Source: an uncultured Ruminococcus sp. | Lineage (GTDB): Bacteria > Bacillota > Clostridia > Oscillospirales > Acutalibacteraceae | Assembly (NCBI GenBank): GCA_902793125.1 | Contig: CADBCC010000004.1 | Span: forward strand, 20,310 to 84,309 | Length of the DNA stretch: 64,000 nt | Reading direction: 5' to 3' | In this document: positions 16,231-25,648 of the stretch, piece by piece | Position numbering within the stretch: the first letter of the stretch is position 1 | Layout of the letters: the number at the start of each line of letters is the position of its first letter | The notes under the pieces: model-generated | The model's input: only the letters and a program-made list of their open reading frames with translations | What the model was told of the DNA's origin: nothing | Database searches by the model: none | Position numbers and translations under genes: made by a program

Positions 16231-18849
16231 TTATCCTTTGTAATCCTTACCGTAGTAAGCCTTTAAATACATTTCTTTTATTTCCGACATAAGCGGGTAT
16301 CTCGGGTTGGCGCCTGTACACTGGTCGTCGAAAGCCTGTTCTGTCATATCGTCAAGAGTGTCGAGGAAGTATTTTTCGTCAACTCCGTAATCACGGATAG
16401 TTTCCTTAATTCCGACTCTCTTTTTAAGTTTGTTAATTTCTTTGATAAGATTTTCAACGCTCTCGCTGTCGTTCTTGCCCGCAAAGCCTAAATACTCGGA
16501 TATCTCGGCGTATCTTCTCAGCGTATGAGGATAAGCGTACTGCGAGAATGTACCCATCTTTGCAGGTACCTCAGCGGAGTTGAATCTTATTACATACTCA
16601 AGCATAAGCGCGTTTGCTACGCCGTGGGCGATATGATGGAAAGCGCCTAACTTATGCGCCATAGAGTGGCAAACTCCCAAAAACGCGTTAGCGAACGCCA
16701 TACCCGCCATAGTTGCCGCGTGAGCGACTTTTTCTCTCGCTTCGGGTTCGTTCATTCCGTTATCGTAGCAAGCGGGAAGATACTCGAAAATAATCTTTAA
16801 CGCTTTAAGCGCTAAACCGTCCGTGAATTCCGTAGCTAACATAGCGGCGTACGCTTCTAAAGCATGAGATACCGCGTCAATTCCCGAAGCGGCTGTCAGT
16901 CCCTTGGGACCGGACATCATAAGGTCAGCGTCAACAATAGCCATATCGGGCATAAGCTCATAATCGGCTAAAGGATATTTTGTGCCGTCGTTTTCGTCGG
17001 TAATAACCGCGAACGGAGTAACCTCCGAACCTGTACCGGATGAAGTAGGTACAGCAATAAACATTGCTTTTTCGCCCATTTTCGGGAATTTGTAAACTCT
17101 CTTTCTTATATCTGAGAATCTCATCGCCATATCTTCGAAGTCAACCTCGGGATGTTCGTAAAGCACCCACATAATCTTACCCGCGTCCATAGCGGAGCCG
17201 CCGCCGAGCGCGATAATTACGTCGGGCTTAAACGCCGCCATAGCCTGAGCGCCTTCCTTTGCGGAAGCGAGCGTCGGGTCGGGCTGAACGTTGAAGAATG
17301 TTGTATGGGTAATACCCATTTTATCAAGTTCATCGGTTATGCATTTTGTATATCCGTTATTGAATAAGAATTCATCGGTAACGATAAATGCTTTTTTCTT
17401 ATCGAGCTCTTCTTTAAGCTCTTTAAGCGCTATCGGAAGACATCCTTTTTTAATATATACCTTTTCGGGAGCTCTGAACCAAAGCATATTTTCTCTCCTT
17501 TCGGCAACAGTCTTAATGTTGAGTAAATGTTTGCAGCCTACGTTTTCCGATACTGAGTTGCCGCCCCAAGAGCCGCAACCGAGCGTAAGCGACGGATTTA
17601 AGTCGAAGTTGTAAAGGTCGCCGATTCCGCCGTGGGAAGAGGGAGTGTTAACAAGAATTCTACAGGTTTTCATTCGAGCTGCGAATTCGTCAAGCTTGTC
17701 TTTTTCCGTAACGGCGTTTAAGTAGATTGAGGATGTGTGGCCGTAACCGCCGTCGGCAATAAGTCTTTCGGCTTTTTCAAGCGCGTCGGAGAAGTTTTTG
17801 GATTTATACATCGCGAGTACGGGGGAGAGTTTTTCGTGAGCGAATTCTTCCGAAATCTCAACCGACTCAACTTCGCCGATAAGTATTTTTGTGCTTTCGG
17901 GAACATCAACGCCCGCTAATTTTGCGATTGTGTACGCCGACTGTCCGACGATTTTAGCGTTGAGCGAGCCGTTGATAATTATTGTTTTTCTTACTTTATT
18001 AATTTCATCGGCTTTAAGAATATAGCATCCTCTGTTTTTAAACTCTCTTTTAACTTTAGCGTAAACGCTTTTGTCAACAATTACGCTTTGTTCGGACGCG
18101 CATATCATACCGTTGTCAAAAGTTTTTGAGTGGATAATCGAGTTAACGGCTAAAAGTATATCCGCGGTTGAATCAATAATCGCGGGAGTGTTTCCCGCAC
18201 CGACTCCGAGAGCGGGTTTTCCCGAGGAGTACGCCGCTTTAACCATTCCCGGGCCGCCTGTCGCTAAGATTGTATCAGCCTCGCTCATAACAAGGTTTGT
18301 CATTTCGAGCGAAGGACTGTCTATCCAGGCGATAATATTTTCGGGAGCGCCTGCTTCCACCGCTGCTTCCAAAACGACCTTAGCCGCCGCGATTGTGCTT
18401 TTCTTCGCGCGGGGATGAGGCGAGATTATAATTCCGTTTCGGGTTTTAAGCGCGATTAAACATTTAAATATTGCTGTAGAAGTAGGGTTGGTTGTCGGAA
18501 TAACCGCCGCTATAACACCGATCGGCTCAACAATTCTTTTTGTTCCTAAAGATTTGTTTTCTTCGATAACTCCGCAGGTTTTAGCGTCACGGTATTTGTT
18601 GTAGATTTCTTCGGAAGCGTAGTGGTTTTTAATAATCTTATCCTCAACGATTCCCATTCCCGTTTCCTCAACGGCAAGCTTCGCGAGCGGAATTCGCTGT
18701 TTGTTTGCGGCTGTAGCCGCGGCGAGGAAAATTTTGTCTACCTGTTCCTGCGTGTAAGTAGAAAACTCAGCTTGGGCGGCTTTAACTCTCTTTAAAGCTT
18801 TTTCAAGAGAAGGTATTCCTGTTACAGCGGGATATTTTTTTGTACTCAT
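16231..18849 (-). CDS. adhE: bifunctional acetaldehyde-CoA / alcohol dehydrogenase
   Basis: An 872-residue protein, full length for AdhE; GGAGG precedes the start. The N-terminal half is an aldehyde dehydrogenase with catalytic Cys250 in N-G-M-I-C-A-S-E-Q. The C-terminal half is an iron-type alcohol dehydrogenase with G-G-G-S-A-M-D-A-G-K, P-T-S-S-G-T-G-S-E-V and histidine metal ligands in the H-x3-H and H-x9-H regions. It reduces acetyl-CoA to ethanol with two NADH. AdhE forms filaments (spirosomes) in other bacteria. It is co-transcribed with a lipoprotein gene upstream and a kinase downstream. The operon promoter carries a Rex-like site. Confidence 0.98.
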   Translation of the reverse strand: MSTKKYPAVTGIPSLEKALKRVKAAQAEFSTYTQEQVDKIFLAAATAANKQRIPLAKLAVEETGMGIVEDKIIKNHYASEEIYNKYRDAKTCGVIEENKSLGTKRIVEPIGVIAAVIPTTNPTSTAIFKCLIALKTRNGIIISPHPRAKKSTIAAAKVVLEAAVEAGAPENIIAWIDSPSLEMTNLVMSEADTILATGGPGMVKAAYSSGKPALGVGAGNTPAIIDSTADILLAVNSIIHSKTFDNGMICASEQSVIVDKSVYAKVKREFKNRGCYILKADEINKVRKTIIINGSLNAKIVGQSAYTIAKLAGVDVPESTKILIGEVESVEISEEFAHEKLSPVLAMYKSKNFSDALEKAERLIADGGYGHTSSIYLNAVTEKDKLDEFAARMKTCRILVNTPSSHGGIGDLYNFDLNPSLTLGCGSWGGNSVSENVGCKHLLNIKTVAERRENMLWFRAPEKVYIKKGCLPIALKELKEELDKKKAFIVTDEFLFNNGYTKCITDELDKMGITHTTFFNVQPDPTLASAKEGAQAMAAFKPDVIIALGGGSAMDAGKIMWVLYEHPEVDFEDMAMRFSDIRKRVYKFPKMGEKAMFIAVPTSSGTGSEVTPFAVITDENDGTKYPLADYELMPDMAIVDADLMMSGPKGLTAASGIDAVSHALEAYAAMLATEFTDGLALKALKIIFEYLPACYDNGMNEPEAREKVAHAATMAGMAFANAFLGVCHSMAHKLGAFHHIAHGVANALMLEYVIRFNSAEVPAKMGTFSQYAYPHTLRRYAEISEYLGFAGKNDSESVENLIKEINKLKKRVGIKETIRDYGVDEKYFLDTLDDMTEQAFDDQCTGANPRYPLMSEIKEMYLKAYYGKDYKG

Positions 18850-18864
18850 AATCTGACCTCCGTA

Positions 18865-19569
18865 TTATTTTATCTTGTACTTTATATTATTTGATTTAGC
18901 TGTTTTAATCGCTTTTGAATCTTTTGGAGCGATAATTGTAACGTTTGGGGATTTGTTAAAAGTTGTTTTGTAAAATTCAGTATTTTTAGAATTGATTTTA
19001 ATTTCTTTAAGCTTTTGACATTCCGCAAAAGCGTACTCTTTTATTTCCTTAACCTGCTTCGGTATATTTATTTTTTCTACAGCCGTAGCGTCGAAACTGT
19101 ACATTCCGATCGAAGTAAGGTTTTTCGAAAGATTAACGCTCTTTAATTTCGCGCATCCCGCGAAAGCGCTTGTGCCGATTGTTTTCACGCTGTCGGGAAT
19201 AGTGACGCTCTCGATATTTCCCGAAAAGGCGAAAGCGTAGTCGTCGATTGTCTCAACAGTATCGGGAATTGTTACGCTTTTGATTTTTGACATCTTAAGC
19301 GAGCTCGTTCCGATTCTTTTAATTTTCTTACCTTTTACGTCGGACGGAATATTAAGTTCGGAAGTTTTACCCGAGAAGTTTGAAATATACAGGCTTCCGT
19401 CGGGATCCAAATTGTAAGATACTCCGTTTTTATCCGTATAGTAAGCTTCAGTCGGCGCTGAAGTTGCAACAGCAGAGCCTGTATCGGCAGTATTGTTTCT
19501 TGAACATCCGGTAAAAACCGCCGGGATAAGCATCGCGGATAAAGCTAAAAAAGTTATTATCCTTTTCAT
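18865..19569 (-). CDS. LRR_5 (BspA-like) lipoprotein
   Basis: A 234-residue protein. ATG 19569 is preferred because AAGGAT lies at the right distance. The signal peptide ends in the lipobox A-V-F-T-G-C, so it is a lipoprotein. Residues about 70-205 contain five or six leucine-rich repeats of about 23 residues with the BspA pattern (I-x-x-V-x-I-P-D-T-V-x-x-I-x-x-Y-A-F). Such domains bind host or bacterial surface partners. Only 15 bases separate it from adhE with no terminator, so a surface lipoprotein and a fermentation enzyme appear to share a transcript. Confidence 0.85.
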   Translation of the reverse strand: MKRIITFLALSAMLIPAVFTGCSRNNTADTGSAVATSAPTEAYYTDKNGVSYNLDPDGSLYISNFSGKTSELNIPSDVKGKKIKRIGTSSLKMSKIKSVTIPDTVETIDDYAFAFSGNIESVTIPDSVKTIGTSAFAGCAKLKSVNLSKNLTSIGMYSFDATAVEKINIPKQVKEIKEYAFAECQKLKEIKINSKNTEFYKTTFNKSPNVTIIAPKDSKAIKTAKSNNIKYKIK

Positions 19570-19592
19570 ATTTTTATCATCCTTTTTAATAA

Positions 19593-19621
19593 AGATTACC
19601 ACATTGTTAAAAAATTGTCAA
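19593..19621 (-). promoter_or_regulatory. promoter of LRR-adhE-kinase operon with Rex-like operator
   Basis: Minus strand: -35 TTGACA (19616-19621), a 17-base spacer, and -10 TAATCT (19593-19598). The 18-base sequence at 19604-19621 (plus strand TTGTTAAAAAATTGTCAA) matches the Rex consensus TTGTTAAnnnnTTAACAA in the first half exactly and has two mismatches in the second. It covers the -35 box and spacer, where Rex represses adhE in other Firmicutes. A rex gene is at 50493. Confidence 0.6.
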
Positions 19622-19710
19622 TCTTTTAATTCCATACAATAACCTATTATTTTAATACTATTATATATAATTCACATCGTCTTATAATTGTATTAGGGAA
19701 AATATAAAAA

Positions 19711-19737
19711 AACTGTTCCGTTTTTTTCGGAACAGTT
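19711..19737 (-). terminator. terminator of the ylbJ-asnB-PAP2 operon
   Basis: AACTGTTCCG (19711-19720) and CGGAACAGTT (19728-19737), directly after the PAP2 stop. On the minus strand it is followed by TTTTTATATTTT. Confidence 0.9.
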
Positions 19738-20244
19738 TTAGATATATAACCCTATTAACCCTAAAATAATCGAGTAAAGAGCTCCGCATACAACGTCGCT
19801 TATATAATGCACTCCCGCCAATACTCTCGATACGCACATAATTACTCCCATAATTATAAGAACAACGGCTGCTTCGGGGCTGAACATAAAGCTCGCCATG
19901 GCGATTGTAAATATACTCGCCGAGTGGCGGCTCGGAAAGCTCTTTCCTTTTGTATCTTTTTTTATAAGCGGATCGATGTTTAAAGCTTCGTACGGACGGG
20001 GTTTGTCTATAATCTTTCTTAGTATGGTTACGCTTACGAAAGTTACCGCAGGTATTACAAGTGTCCGTACAAAATCCTCGGCGCCTCCGCCTTTTAACAT
20101 TTCGATAAACGTATTTAAAACAAGAACGGGGTAGAGGATGTATACAAGTATCGGAAGATAAGTGTATATAATTCTTAATAAGAAATATAATTTATCGTGG
20201 GATCTGAAAAATTCTCCCATTTTATTATACGTTTTTTCAGTCAT
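19738..20244 (-). CDS. PAP2-family membrane phosphatase
   Basis: A 168-residue protein with about four hydrophobic helices. The three phosphatase motifs are present: R-K-I-I-D-K-P-R-P, P-S-R-H-S-A and R-V-L-A-G-V-H-Y-I-S-D. Members dephosphorylate undecaprenyl pyrophosphate or phosphatidate at the membrane. It is 36 bases downstream of asnB on the same strand and is probably the last gene of that operon. Confidence 0.9.
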   Translation of the reverse strand: MTEKTYNKMGEFFRSHDKLYFLLRIIYTYLPILVYILYPVLVLNTFIEMLKGGGAEDFVRTLVIPAVTFVSVTILRKIIDKPRPYEALNIDPLIKKDTKGKSFPSRHSASIFTIAMASFMFSPEAAVVLIIMGVIMCVSRVLAGVHYISDVVCGALYSIILGLIGLYI

Positions 20245-20280
20245 GGAATCACCGCGATAATTTTAACATACTTGCGTTAT

Positions 20281-22113
20281 TTATTCAATATCAATTTTAT
20301 ATTTTTCAAACCAGTAATCGAGTTCAATAATATACGCTAAAATCTGCGGAGCTCTCATAAGCTGACCGTACCAGGGAGAGCTGATTTTTTCCGGATAATT
20401 AATAATCTCCCTTACACCGTCTTTGTTTAAAAGCTCATTTAGCGGTGTACGTTTTTTAAGAATACCCCTTACCTTATCCGAGCATATTTCCATATATACG
20501 GGATTATGTGTTTTCGGGTAGGGGCTCTTTTTCCTCCAGGCAATATCGTACGGAAGAATATCCTCGAACGCTTTTCGCACAATCCCTTTTTCGCGGTTTT
20601 TATATGCTTTTATTTCCCAGGGCATATTGTACGCGTATTCCACAAGCCGATAGTCGCAAAACGGAACTCTGACCTCAAGTCCGCTGTACATACTGCACCT
20701 GTCTTTTCTTTCAAGAAGACACTGCATAAACCAGTAGTAATTCAGCGAGAACATTTCTCTCATCCTCGAAGTGAGCTCTGAGTCGGTTTTAAGCTTATTT
20801 GTATTTTTAATTGTCTGTAAATATTTTTCCCTGACGTATTCTTCGCCTTTCGGTAAAACGCCGTCTTTAAGTATGCTCCTCCTTATACTCTGCGAGCGCG
20901 ACCATGGAAAACCGTCCTCAAAAAGCATTTCCTTATTATGATACCAGGGATATCCGCCGAAAAGCTCGTCGGCGCATTCTCCCGAAAGCGCTACGGTATA
21001 GTTCTTTTTAATCTCCTTGCAAAACAACAGCAAAGATGAATCTACGTCGACGTAGCCCGGTAAATCCCTTGCCTCAACGCTCGGGTAAAGCGCTTCGGCT
21101 AAATCATTATTATCAATAATTACTTCGTGATGAACCGTATCGGCGTTTTCGGACATTATATTAATATACTCAATATCCGAACTCGGCTGAAAAAGGTTTT
21201 TCTCAAAATATTTTTTATTGTCTTTGTACTCGACCGAATAGCTGACTGCTCTATCCTTGCCGTTCTTCTTGTAATAATTCCCCGCGGTCTGAGTAATTAT
21301 ACTGCTGTCAAGCCCTCCCGATAAAAAGAAACATAGAGGAACGTCGCTCGTAAGCTGTTTTTCCACAGCGTCCGTAAGCAGGTATCTTACTTTTTCGATT
21401 GCTTCTTCGGTGGAGTCGGTGAATTCTTTAGCCTCTAAATTAAAGTAACGTGTTTTAGTAAGTTTTCCATCCGTGTAAAAGGCGTATTCTCCGGGAAGAA
21501 TCTCTTTTACATTTTTAAATACTCCGTTTCCCGGAGTTCTTGCGGGACCTAAAAAGAAAACCTCGTATAAACCTTCCTCGTCGATTACGGGTTTAACTTT
21601 TCCGCTTTTTAAAATCGCTTTTATTTCGGACGAGAATACTATACCGTTTTTGTACTCGCTGTAAAAAAGCGGTTTAACGCCGACCTTATCCCTGCACAAA
21701 AATATCTTTTTGTTGTACATTTCGTAAATCGCGAAGGCGAAAATTCCGTTTAGTTTATCCGCGCATTTCTCTTTGTACTCGATGTACATTTTAAGCACAA
21801 CTTCGGTATCGCTGCGACCTTTAAAACTGTAGCCTTTATTAATAAGCTCATTTCGCAATTCTTCGGTGTTGTAAAGCTCGCCGTTATAAACAATTACGTA
21901 TTTCTCGCCTTTTTTACCGCAAATCATCGGCTGTTTACCGTTTTCCTTATCAATTACAACGAGGCGTCTGTGTATTAAAGCTACGTTGTGGTCAATAAAA
22001 ATTCCGTTTTCATCGGGGCCTCTCCTGCAAAGCGTCTTTGACATACCCGAAAGCATTCCTATATCTTCCGATAAATCCTCATATTTACTAAATAAACCTG
22101 CTATACCGCACAT
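20281..22113 (-). CDS. asnB: glutamine-hydrolysing asparagine synthase
   Basis: A 610-residue protein, standard length. It starts M-C-G-I-A-G, so Cys2 is the glutaminase nucleophile. The synthetase domain has the ATP-binding S-G-G-L-D-S-S loop. AGGAGG precedes the start and overlaps the end of ylbJ (9-base gap). It makes asparagine from aspartate, glutamine and ATP. Its link to ylbJ recalls the sporulation-specific paralogue in Bacillus subtilis, but a biosynthetic role is equally possible. Confidence 0.96.
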   Translation of the reverse strand: MCGIAGLFSKYEDLSEDIGMLSGMSKTLCRRGPDENGIFIDHNVALIHRRLVVIDKENGKQPMICGKKGEKYVIVYNGELYNTEELRNELINKGYSFKGRSDTEVVLKMYIEYKEKCADKLNGIFAFAIYEMYNKKIFLCRDKVGVKPLFYSEYKNGIVFSSEIKAILKSGKVKPVIDEEGLYEVFFLGPARTPGNGVFKNVKEILPGEYAFYTDGKLTKTRYFNLEAKEFTDSTEEAIEKVRYLLTDAVEKQLTSDVPLCFFLSGGLDSSIITQTAGNYYKKNGKDRAVSYSVEYKDNKKYFEKNLFQPSSDIEYINIMSENADTVHHEVIIDNNDLAEALYPSVEARDLPGYVDVDSSLLLFCKEIKKNYTVALSGECADELFGGYPWYHNKEMLFEDGFPWSRSQSIRRSILKDGVLPKGEEYVREKYLQTIKNTNKLKTDSELTSRMREMFSLNYYWFMQCLLERKDRCSMYSGLEVRVPFCDYRLVEYAYNMPWEIKAYKNREKGIVRKAFEDILPYDIAWRKKSPYPKTHNPVYMEICSDKVRGILKKRTPLNELLNKDGVREIINYPEKISSPWYGQLMRAPQILAYIIELDYWFEKYKIDIE

Positions 22114-22122
22114 ATTATCCTC

Positions 22123-23160
22123 CTAATTCTTTTTTATGCTGCATAGAAAACATATCCCCGTAAGTATTAAAAGCGAGCTTCCGACAACAGAACTGCTGAG
22201 CGAAAGCGAAAAATCTTCTCTTATACTTGAAAAAACAGGAATTGTTATATTAAAGACTTTACAAAATAAATAGGTGAGAGCAGCGGTAATACCGCCCTGT
22301 ATAATTCTGTAAAAGAAAAATAAACCTTTTTTAATCTTTATATCTCCGAGCGCCTGAAAAATCTGAATATGAACGCAGATTCCGCCGAAGCCTACGGCAA
22401 AAGCGATTAAAACAATGTTTCCGTTTTCGCTTAATTTATAGCAGGCGCGGCTTACTTCTAAAATGATATTAACTATATCTCTTTCGCCTGAATACTTTTC
22501 AATAACTTTTATTATTGACGAAAAAACGCATACAACAGCGCACATTTCAATTACGGCGTACACCGCGTCTGATACCGAACTTATAAATGCCTCAAAAGTG
22601 TTTATCTTTGTTTTTGTTTCGAATTTAGAATTATAATCTCCTTTTCCGAATATAATCCTGTTAATTATTCCGAGTATTATTACCGAAATAATCTGTGAAG
22701 AAAAAAGCGCGGCTCCCGCGTCAAAACTGTTCAAAAGCCTTATCCCGATGTATGTAATTAAAAATCCCGGTCCCGCGCCCACGGCGATGTAAGCCGCCTT
22801 TGCGGCTTCTCTTTCGCTTATGCTTCCGTTTTTATAAAGCGCGCTTATTCCTTTCGCCGCAACGGGATATCCTCCCGAAATTCCGATTAATACCGTGAAT
22901 ACCGTTTTCGCGGATAGTCCGAATAAAGAGTTTGTGATTCTGTTAAAAGTTTTCCCCTTAAAACCGAGGTTTAATTTCGCCGTTAATGATGAAATTATCA
23001 TAAACGGAAAAATCGACGGCACAAGAACCGTTACGCAAAAGTAAATTCCCTCGTTTATTCCGCCTGAGACTTCTTTAGAGAAGAATATCGTTCCCGCTCC
23101 AATTATTACGATAAATATCAGCTTAAAAACCTGCGGGCTTTTGAGCGCTCTTTTATACAT
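22123..23160 (-). CDS. ylbJ: YlbJ-like sporulation membrane protein
   Basis: A 345-residue integral membrane protein with eight or so hydrophobic helices. The G-I-S-G-G-Y-P-V-A-A-K segment and a nucleoside-recognition-like core fit YlbJ, needed for spore cortex formation in B. subtilis. GGTGAG precedes the start. It diverges from yqfC across 44 bases, and asnB follows after 9 bases. The identity is by overall pattern; a related transporter-type protein cannot be excluded. Confidence 0.8.
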   Translation of the reverse strand: MYKRALKSPQVFKLIFIVIIGAGTIFFSKEVSGGINEGIYFCVTVLVPSIFPFMIISSLTAKLNLGFKGKTFNRITNSLFGLSAKTVFTVLIGISGGYPVAAKGISALYKNGSISEREAAKAAYIAVGAGPGFLITYIGIRLLNSFDAGAALFSSQIISVIILGIINRIIFGKGDYNSKFETKTKINTFEAFISSVSDAVYAVIEMCAVVCVFSSIIKVIEKYSGERDIVNIILEVSRACYKLSENGNIVLIAFAVGFGGICVHIQIFQALGDIKIKKGLFFFYRIIQGGITAALTYLFCKVFNITIPVFSSIREDFSLSLSSSVVGSSLLILTGICFLCSIKKN

Positions 23161-23204
23161 TATTTTTACTCACCGTTAATATATATGTAAAAGGGTGAAA
23201 GATA

Positions 23205-23465
23205 ATGAGAAAAAAACGTAAGAATTTAGTTTCCGCTCTTCCCGTGGATTTCCTATACAACCTTCCCGTAATTGAATTTACGGGTAACCGCCGCGCTGTT
23301 ATTGAAGGCTCAACAGGCGTGCTGCGCTACAGTGAGGATAACGTAAAAATAAAAACACGGAAATATATACTTTCTTTCAGCGGGCGCGGACTTAGAATAA
23401 AATGTATTTCCCCGACCTGCGTGATAGTGGAAGGATTTATTTTAGATTTTGAGTTTATTATTTAG
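23205..23465 (+). CDS. yqfC: YqfC sporulation protein
   Basis: An 86-residue protein of the YabP/YqfC family. The pattern D-F-x-Y-N-L-P-V-I-E-F-T-G-N-R and V-x-I-K-T-R-K-Y-x-L-x-F-S-G-R-G-L is typical. It starts after AAAGGGTGA and is followed 9 bases later by yqfD, the standard pair. Both are made in the mother cell under sigma-E in Bacillus. Exact role unknown. Confidence 0.92.
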   Translation: MRKKRKNLVSALPVDFLYNLPVIEFTGNRRAVIEGSTGVLRYSEDNVKIKTRKYILSFSGRGLRIKCISPTCVIVEGFILDFEFII

Positions 23466-23474
23466 GGTGATAAA

Positions 23475-24680
23475 ATGTTAATTAAACTTGTAAGGTTTTT
23501 AAGGGGCTATATTGTTTTTACCCTGAGCGGAAAATACCCCGAGCGCTTTATTAACCTGCTTAACGGCAACGGTATAGTTTACTGGAATCTTCTGCCCGAA
23601 AATAAAAGTTATACGGGCTGTATGCTCCTTTGCGACTATCGGAAAATAAGAAGATTAACTAAAAAAACATCGGTAAAACTGAAATGTAAAAAACGCACGG
23701 GACTGCCTTTTATAATAAAAAAATACAGTATGAGAAAAGGGCTTGCGATCGGCGGAATTTCAGCATTAATAATTATGTGTTTTTTAAGCTCTTTTATCTG
23801 GACTGTTCAGATTAACGGCGCCGAAAATCTCAGCCGTGCAAAAATAATAAACGCGCTCGAAAGCTGTAACTTAAAACCGGGAGCTTATAAATACTCTCTT
23901 GATTTTGAGTCAATCGAGCGTGAACTGCTTTTAAAAGTTCCCGAAATACGCTGGGTGTCCGTAAACGCGCTTAACGGAATCGCTAAAGTTGAAATAAAAG
24001 AAAGGCTTCTGAAACCGAAAATAAAAACAGAAAAATATCCCTGTAATCTTACCGCGGCGGAAGACGGCGTAATAACCGATACGATTGTAAATAACGGAAC
24101 CTGCGAAGTTAAAAAGAAAAGCGCGGTTGTAAAAAACCAGCTTCTCGTCAGCTGTGTGGTTGAAGGTACCAACGAGGCCGAGGATAAACTGACTTTCGTT
24201 CATTCCGACGGAAAAATTTTTGCCGACGTTAATTATAAGGAAAAGTTTATAATTTCTAAAAAGAATAATAATATAATTCTAAATTCGAATTATTATGAAA
24301 AATCAAATTTAATTCTGCTCCATTTAACCTTTCCGATTTTCTTCAACTGTCCGTCGGGCGATTTGAATACAAAAAGCTTTTACCAAAAAAACCTAAGCGC
24401 TAACGGAGTTACGCTTCCGCTCGGGCTTGATTCGGTGAGGAGTTATGATATTAATAAGTCGTTAGAAATAATTAATAAGGAAAAAGCTAAAATTCTTTTA
24501 GAGAAAAAAGCGAATCTTTACGAAGTATTTAATTACGGAAAGTTTAAGGTAAAAAAGAAAAATTATTCCATAAAAGAATTAAAAGACAAATTTATCTTAA
24601 AAGCGGATTATAAAGTCAACAAAAATATCGCTCAGCCTAAACGGGTGAAAATATCCGATAAGTCAAAAACCGAAAGATAA
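23475..24680 (+). CDS. yqfD: YqfD sporulation protein
   Basis: A 401-residue protein of the YqfD family. A short N-terminal domain (L-x-G-Y-I-V-F-T-L-S-G-K-Y-P-E-R-F-I-N) is followed by one membrane helix at about residues 92-114. The large external part begins W-T-V-Q-I-N-G-A-E-N-L, like a POTRA-type fold. It is paired with yqfC. In most Clostridia phoH and ybeY come next, but here ymdB follows after about 110 bases. Confidence 0.93.
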   Translation: MLIKLVRFLRGYIVFTLSGKYPERFINLLNGNGIVYWNLLPENKSYTGCMLLCDYRKIRRLTKKTSVKLKCKKRTGLPFIIKKYSMRKGLAIGGISALIIMCFLSSFIWTVQINGAENLSRAKIINALESCNLKPGAYKYSLDFESIERELLLKVPEIRWVSVNALNGIAKVEIKERLLKPKIKTEKYPCNLTAAEDGVITDTIVNNGTCEVKKKSAVVKNQLLVSCVVEGTNEAEDKLTFVHSDGKIFADVNYKEKFIISKKNNNIILNSNYYEKSNLILLHLTFPIFFNCPSGDLNTKSFYQKNLSANGVTLPLGLDSVRSYDINKSLEIINKEKAKILLEKKANLYEVFNYGKFKVKKKNYSIKELKDKFILKADYKVNKNIAQPKRVKISDKSKTER

Positions 24681-24789
24681 TATTTTATTGCCTAAAACAA
24701 AAAGCTATGTTAAAATAAATAAGTTAGGAAAAAGAACAGGCGCGAACCTGAGTTTTGCGAAATATATAAATTAATAGAAAGCTGATATT

Positions 24790-25563
24790 ATGAGATTACT
24801 TTGCATTGGTGATGTTGTAGGAAAAGTCGGATGCGTTTTTTTGCGTTCAAAACTTCCCGCTTTAAAAAAAGTAAAGGGGATAGACGCCGTTATTTGCAAC
24901 GGTGAAAACTCCGCCGACGGTAACGGAATTACCCCCGTGTCCGCTGATTTTTTATTTGACAGCGGAGTTGACGTTATTACGCTGGGCAATCATTCTTTCA
25001 GGAGAAAAGAAGTTTATTCTTATCTTGACCGAACTCCGTATATAATCCGCCCCGCTAATTTTCCCGAGTCCACAACCCCGGGAAAGGGCGTATGTACTCT
25101 TGATTTCGGAAGATACAGCGTAACGGTAATTAATCTTATCGGAAATATGTTTATGGAACCGGGACTTTTGAGTCCTTTTGATAAAATCGACAGCATTTTA
25201 AAAGATATTGATAGCAAAATTATCGTTGTTGATTTCCACGCCGAAACAACTTCCGAAAAACTCGCGATGGGATATTATCTTGATTCAAAAGTTTCCGCGG
25301 TATTCGGCACCCATACCCACGTGCAGACTTCGGACGAGCGAGTGCTTGCGGGCGGTACGGGATATATTACCGATTTGGGAATGACAGGCCCGAAAGATTC
25401 CGTGCTCGGCGTTAAACCCGAGATTTCAATCGAAAAATTTAAAAGCAGATTGCCTGTGCGTTTTGAATTAAAAAACGGTCCCTGCAAGATGGAATGTGTT
25501 ATTTTTGACATTGATGATAAAACGGGAAAAACAATTTCCGCTGAAAGGCTGAGAATTTTGTAA
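24790..25563 (+). CDS. ymdB: YmdB-type metallophosphoesterase
   Basis: A 257-residue protein of family length. The metal-site motifs are G-D-V-V-G-K-x-G at the N terminus, N-G-E-N-S-A-x-G-N-G, L-G-N-H-S-F, D-F-H-A-E and G-T-H-T-H-V-Q-T. YmdB is a 2',3'-cyclic phosphodiesterase that affects biofilm and motility decisions in Bacillus. Next to yqfC-yqfD it may belong to a developmental set. Confidence 0.93.
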   Translation: MRLLCIGDVVGKVGCVFLRSKLPALKKVKGIDAVICNGENSADGNGITPVSADFLFDSGVDVITLGNHSFRRKEVYSYLDRTPYIIRPANFPESTTPGKGVCTLDFGRYSVTVINLIGNMFMEPGLLSPFDKIDSILKDIDSKIIVVDFHAETTSEKLAMGYYLDSKVSAVFGTHTHVQTSDERVLAGGTGYITDLGMTGPKDSVLGVKPEISIEKFKSRLPVRFELKNGPCKMECVIFDIDDKTGKTISAERLRIL

Positions 25564-25570
25564 AATACTA

Positions 25571-25598
25571 TTGCAAAAATTTATTTTTATAGTATAAT
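25571..25598 (+). promoter_or_regulatory. fakA promoter
   Basis: TTGCAA (25571-25576), a 16-base spacer, and TATAAT (25593-25598). Confidence 0.7.
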
Positions 25599-25648
25599 AG
25601 CTATGAATGATTTTAAATCCTTTTTATGGGTGAGGAAGTGTTTATTAA

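Noticed and set aside
24737-24750. Short CAGG-loop-CCTG hairpin before ymdB as a terminator or riboswitch
   Set aside because: Only four base pairs and no T run.
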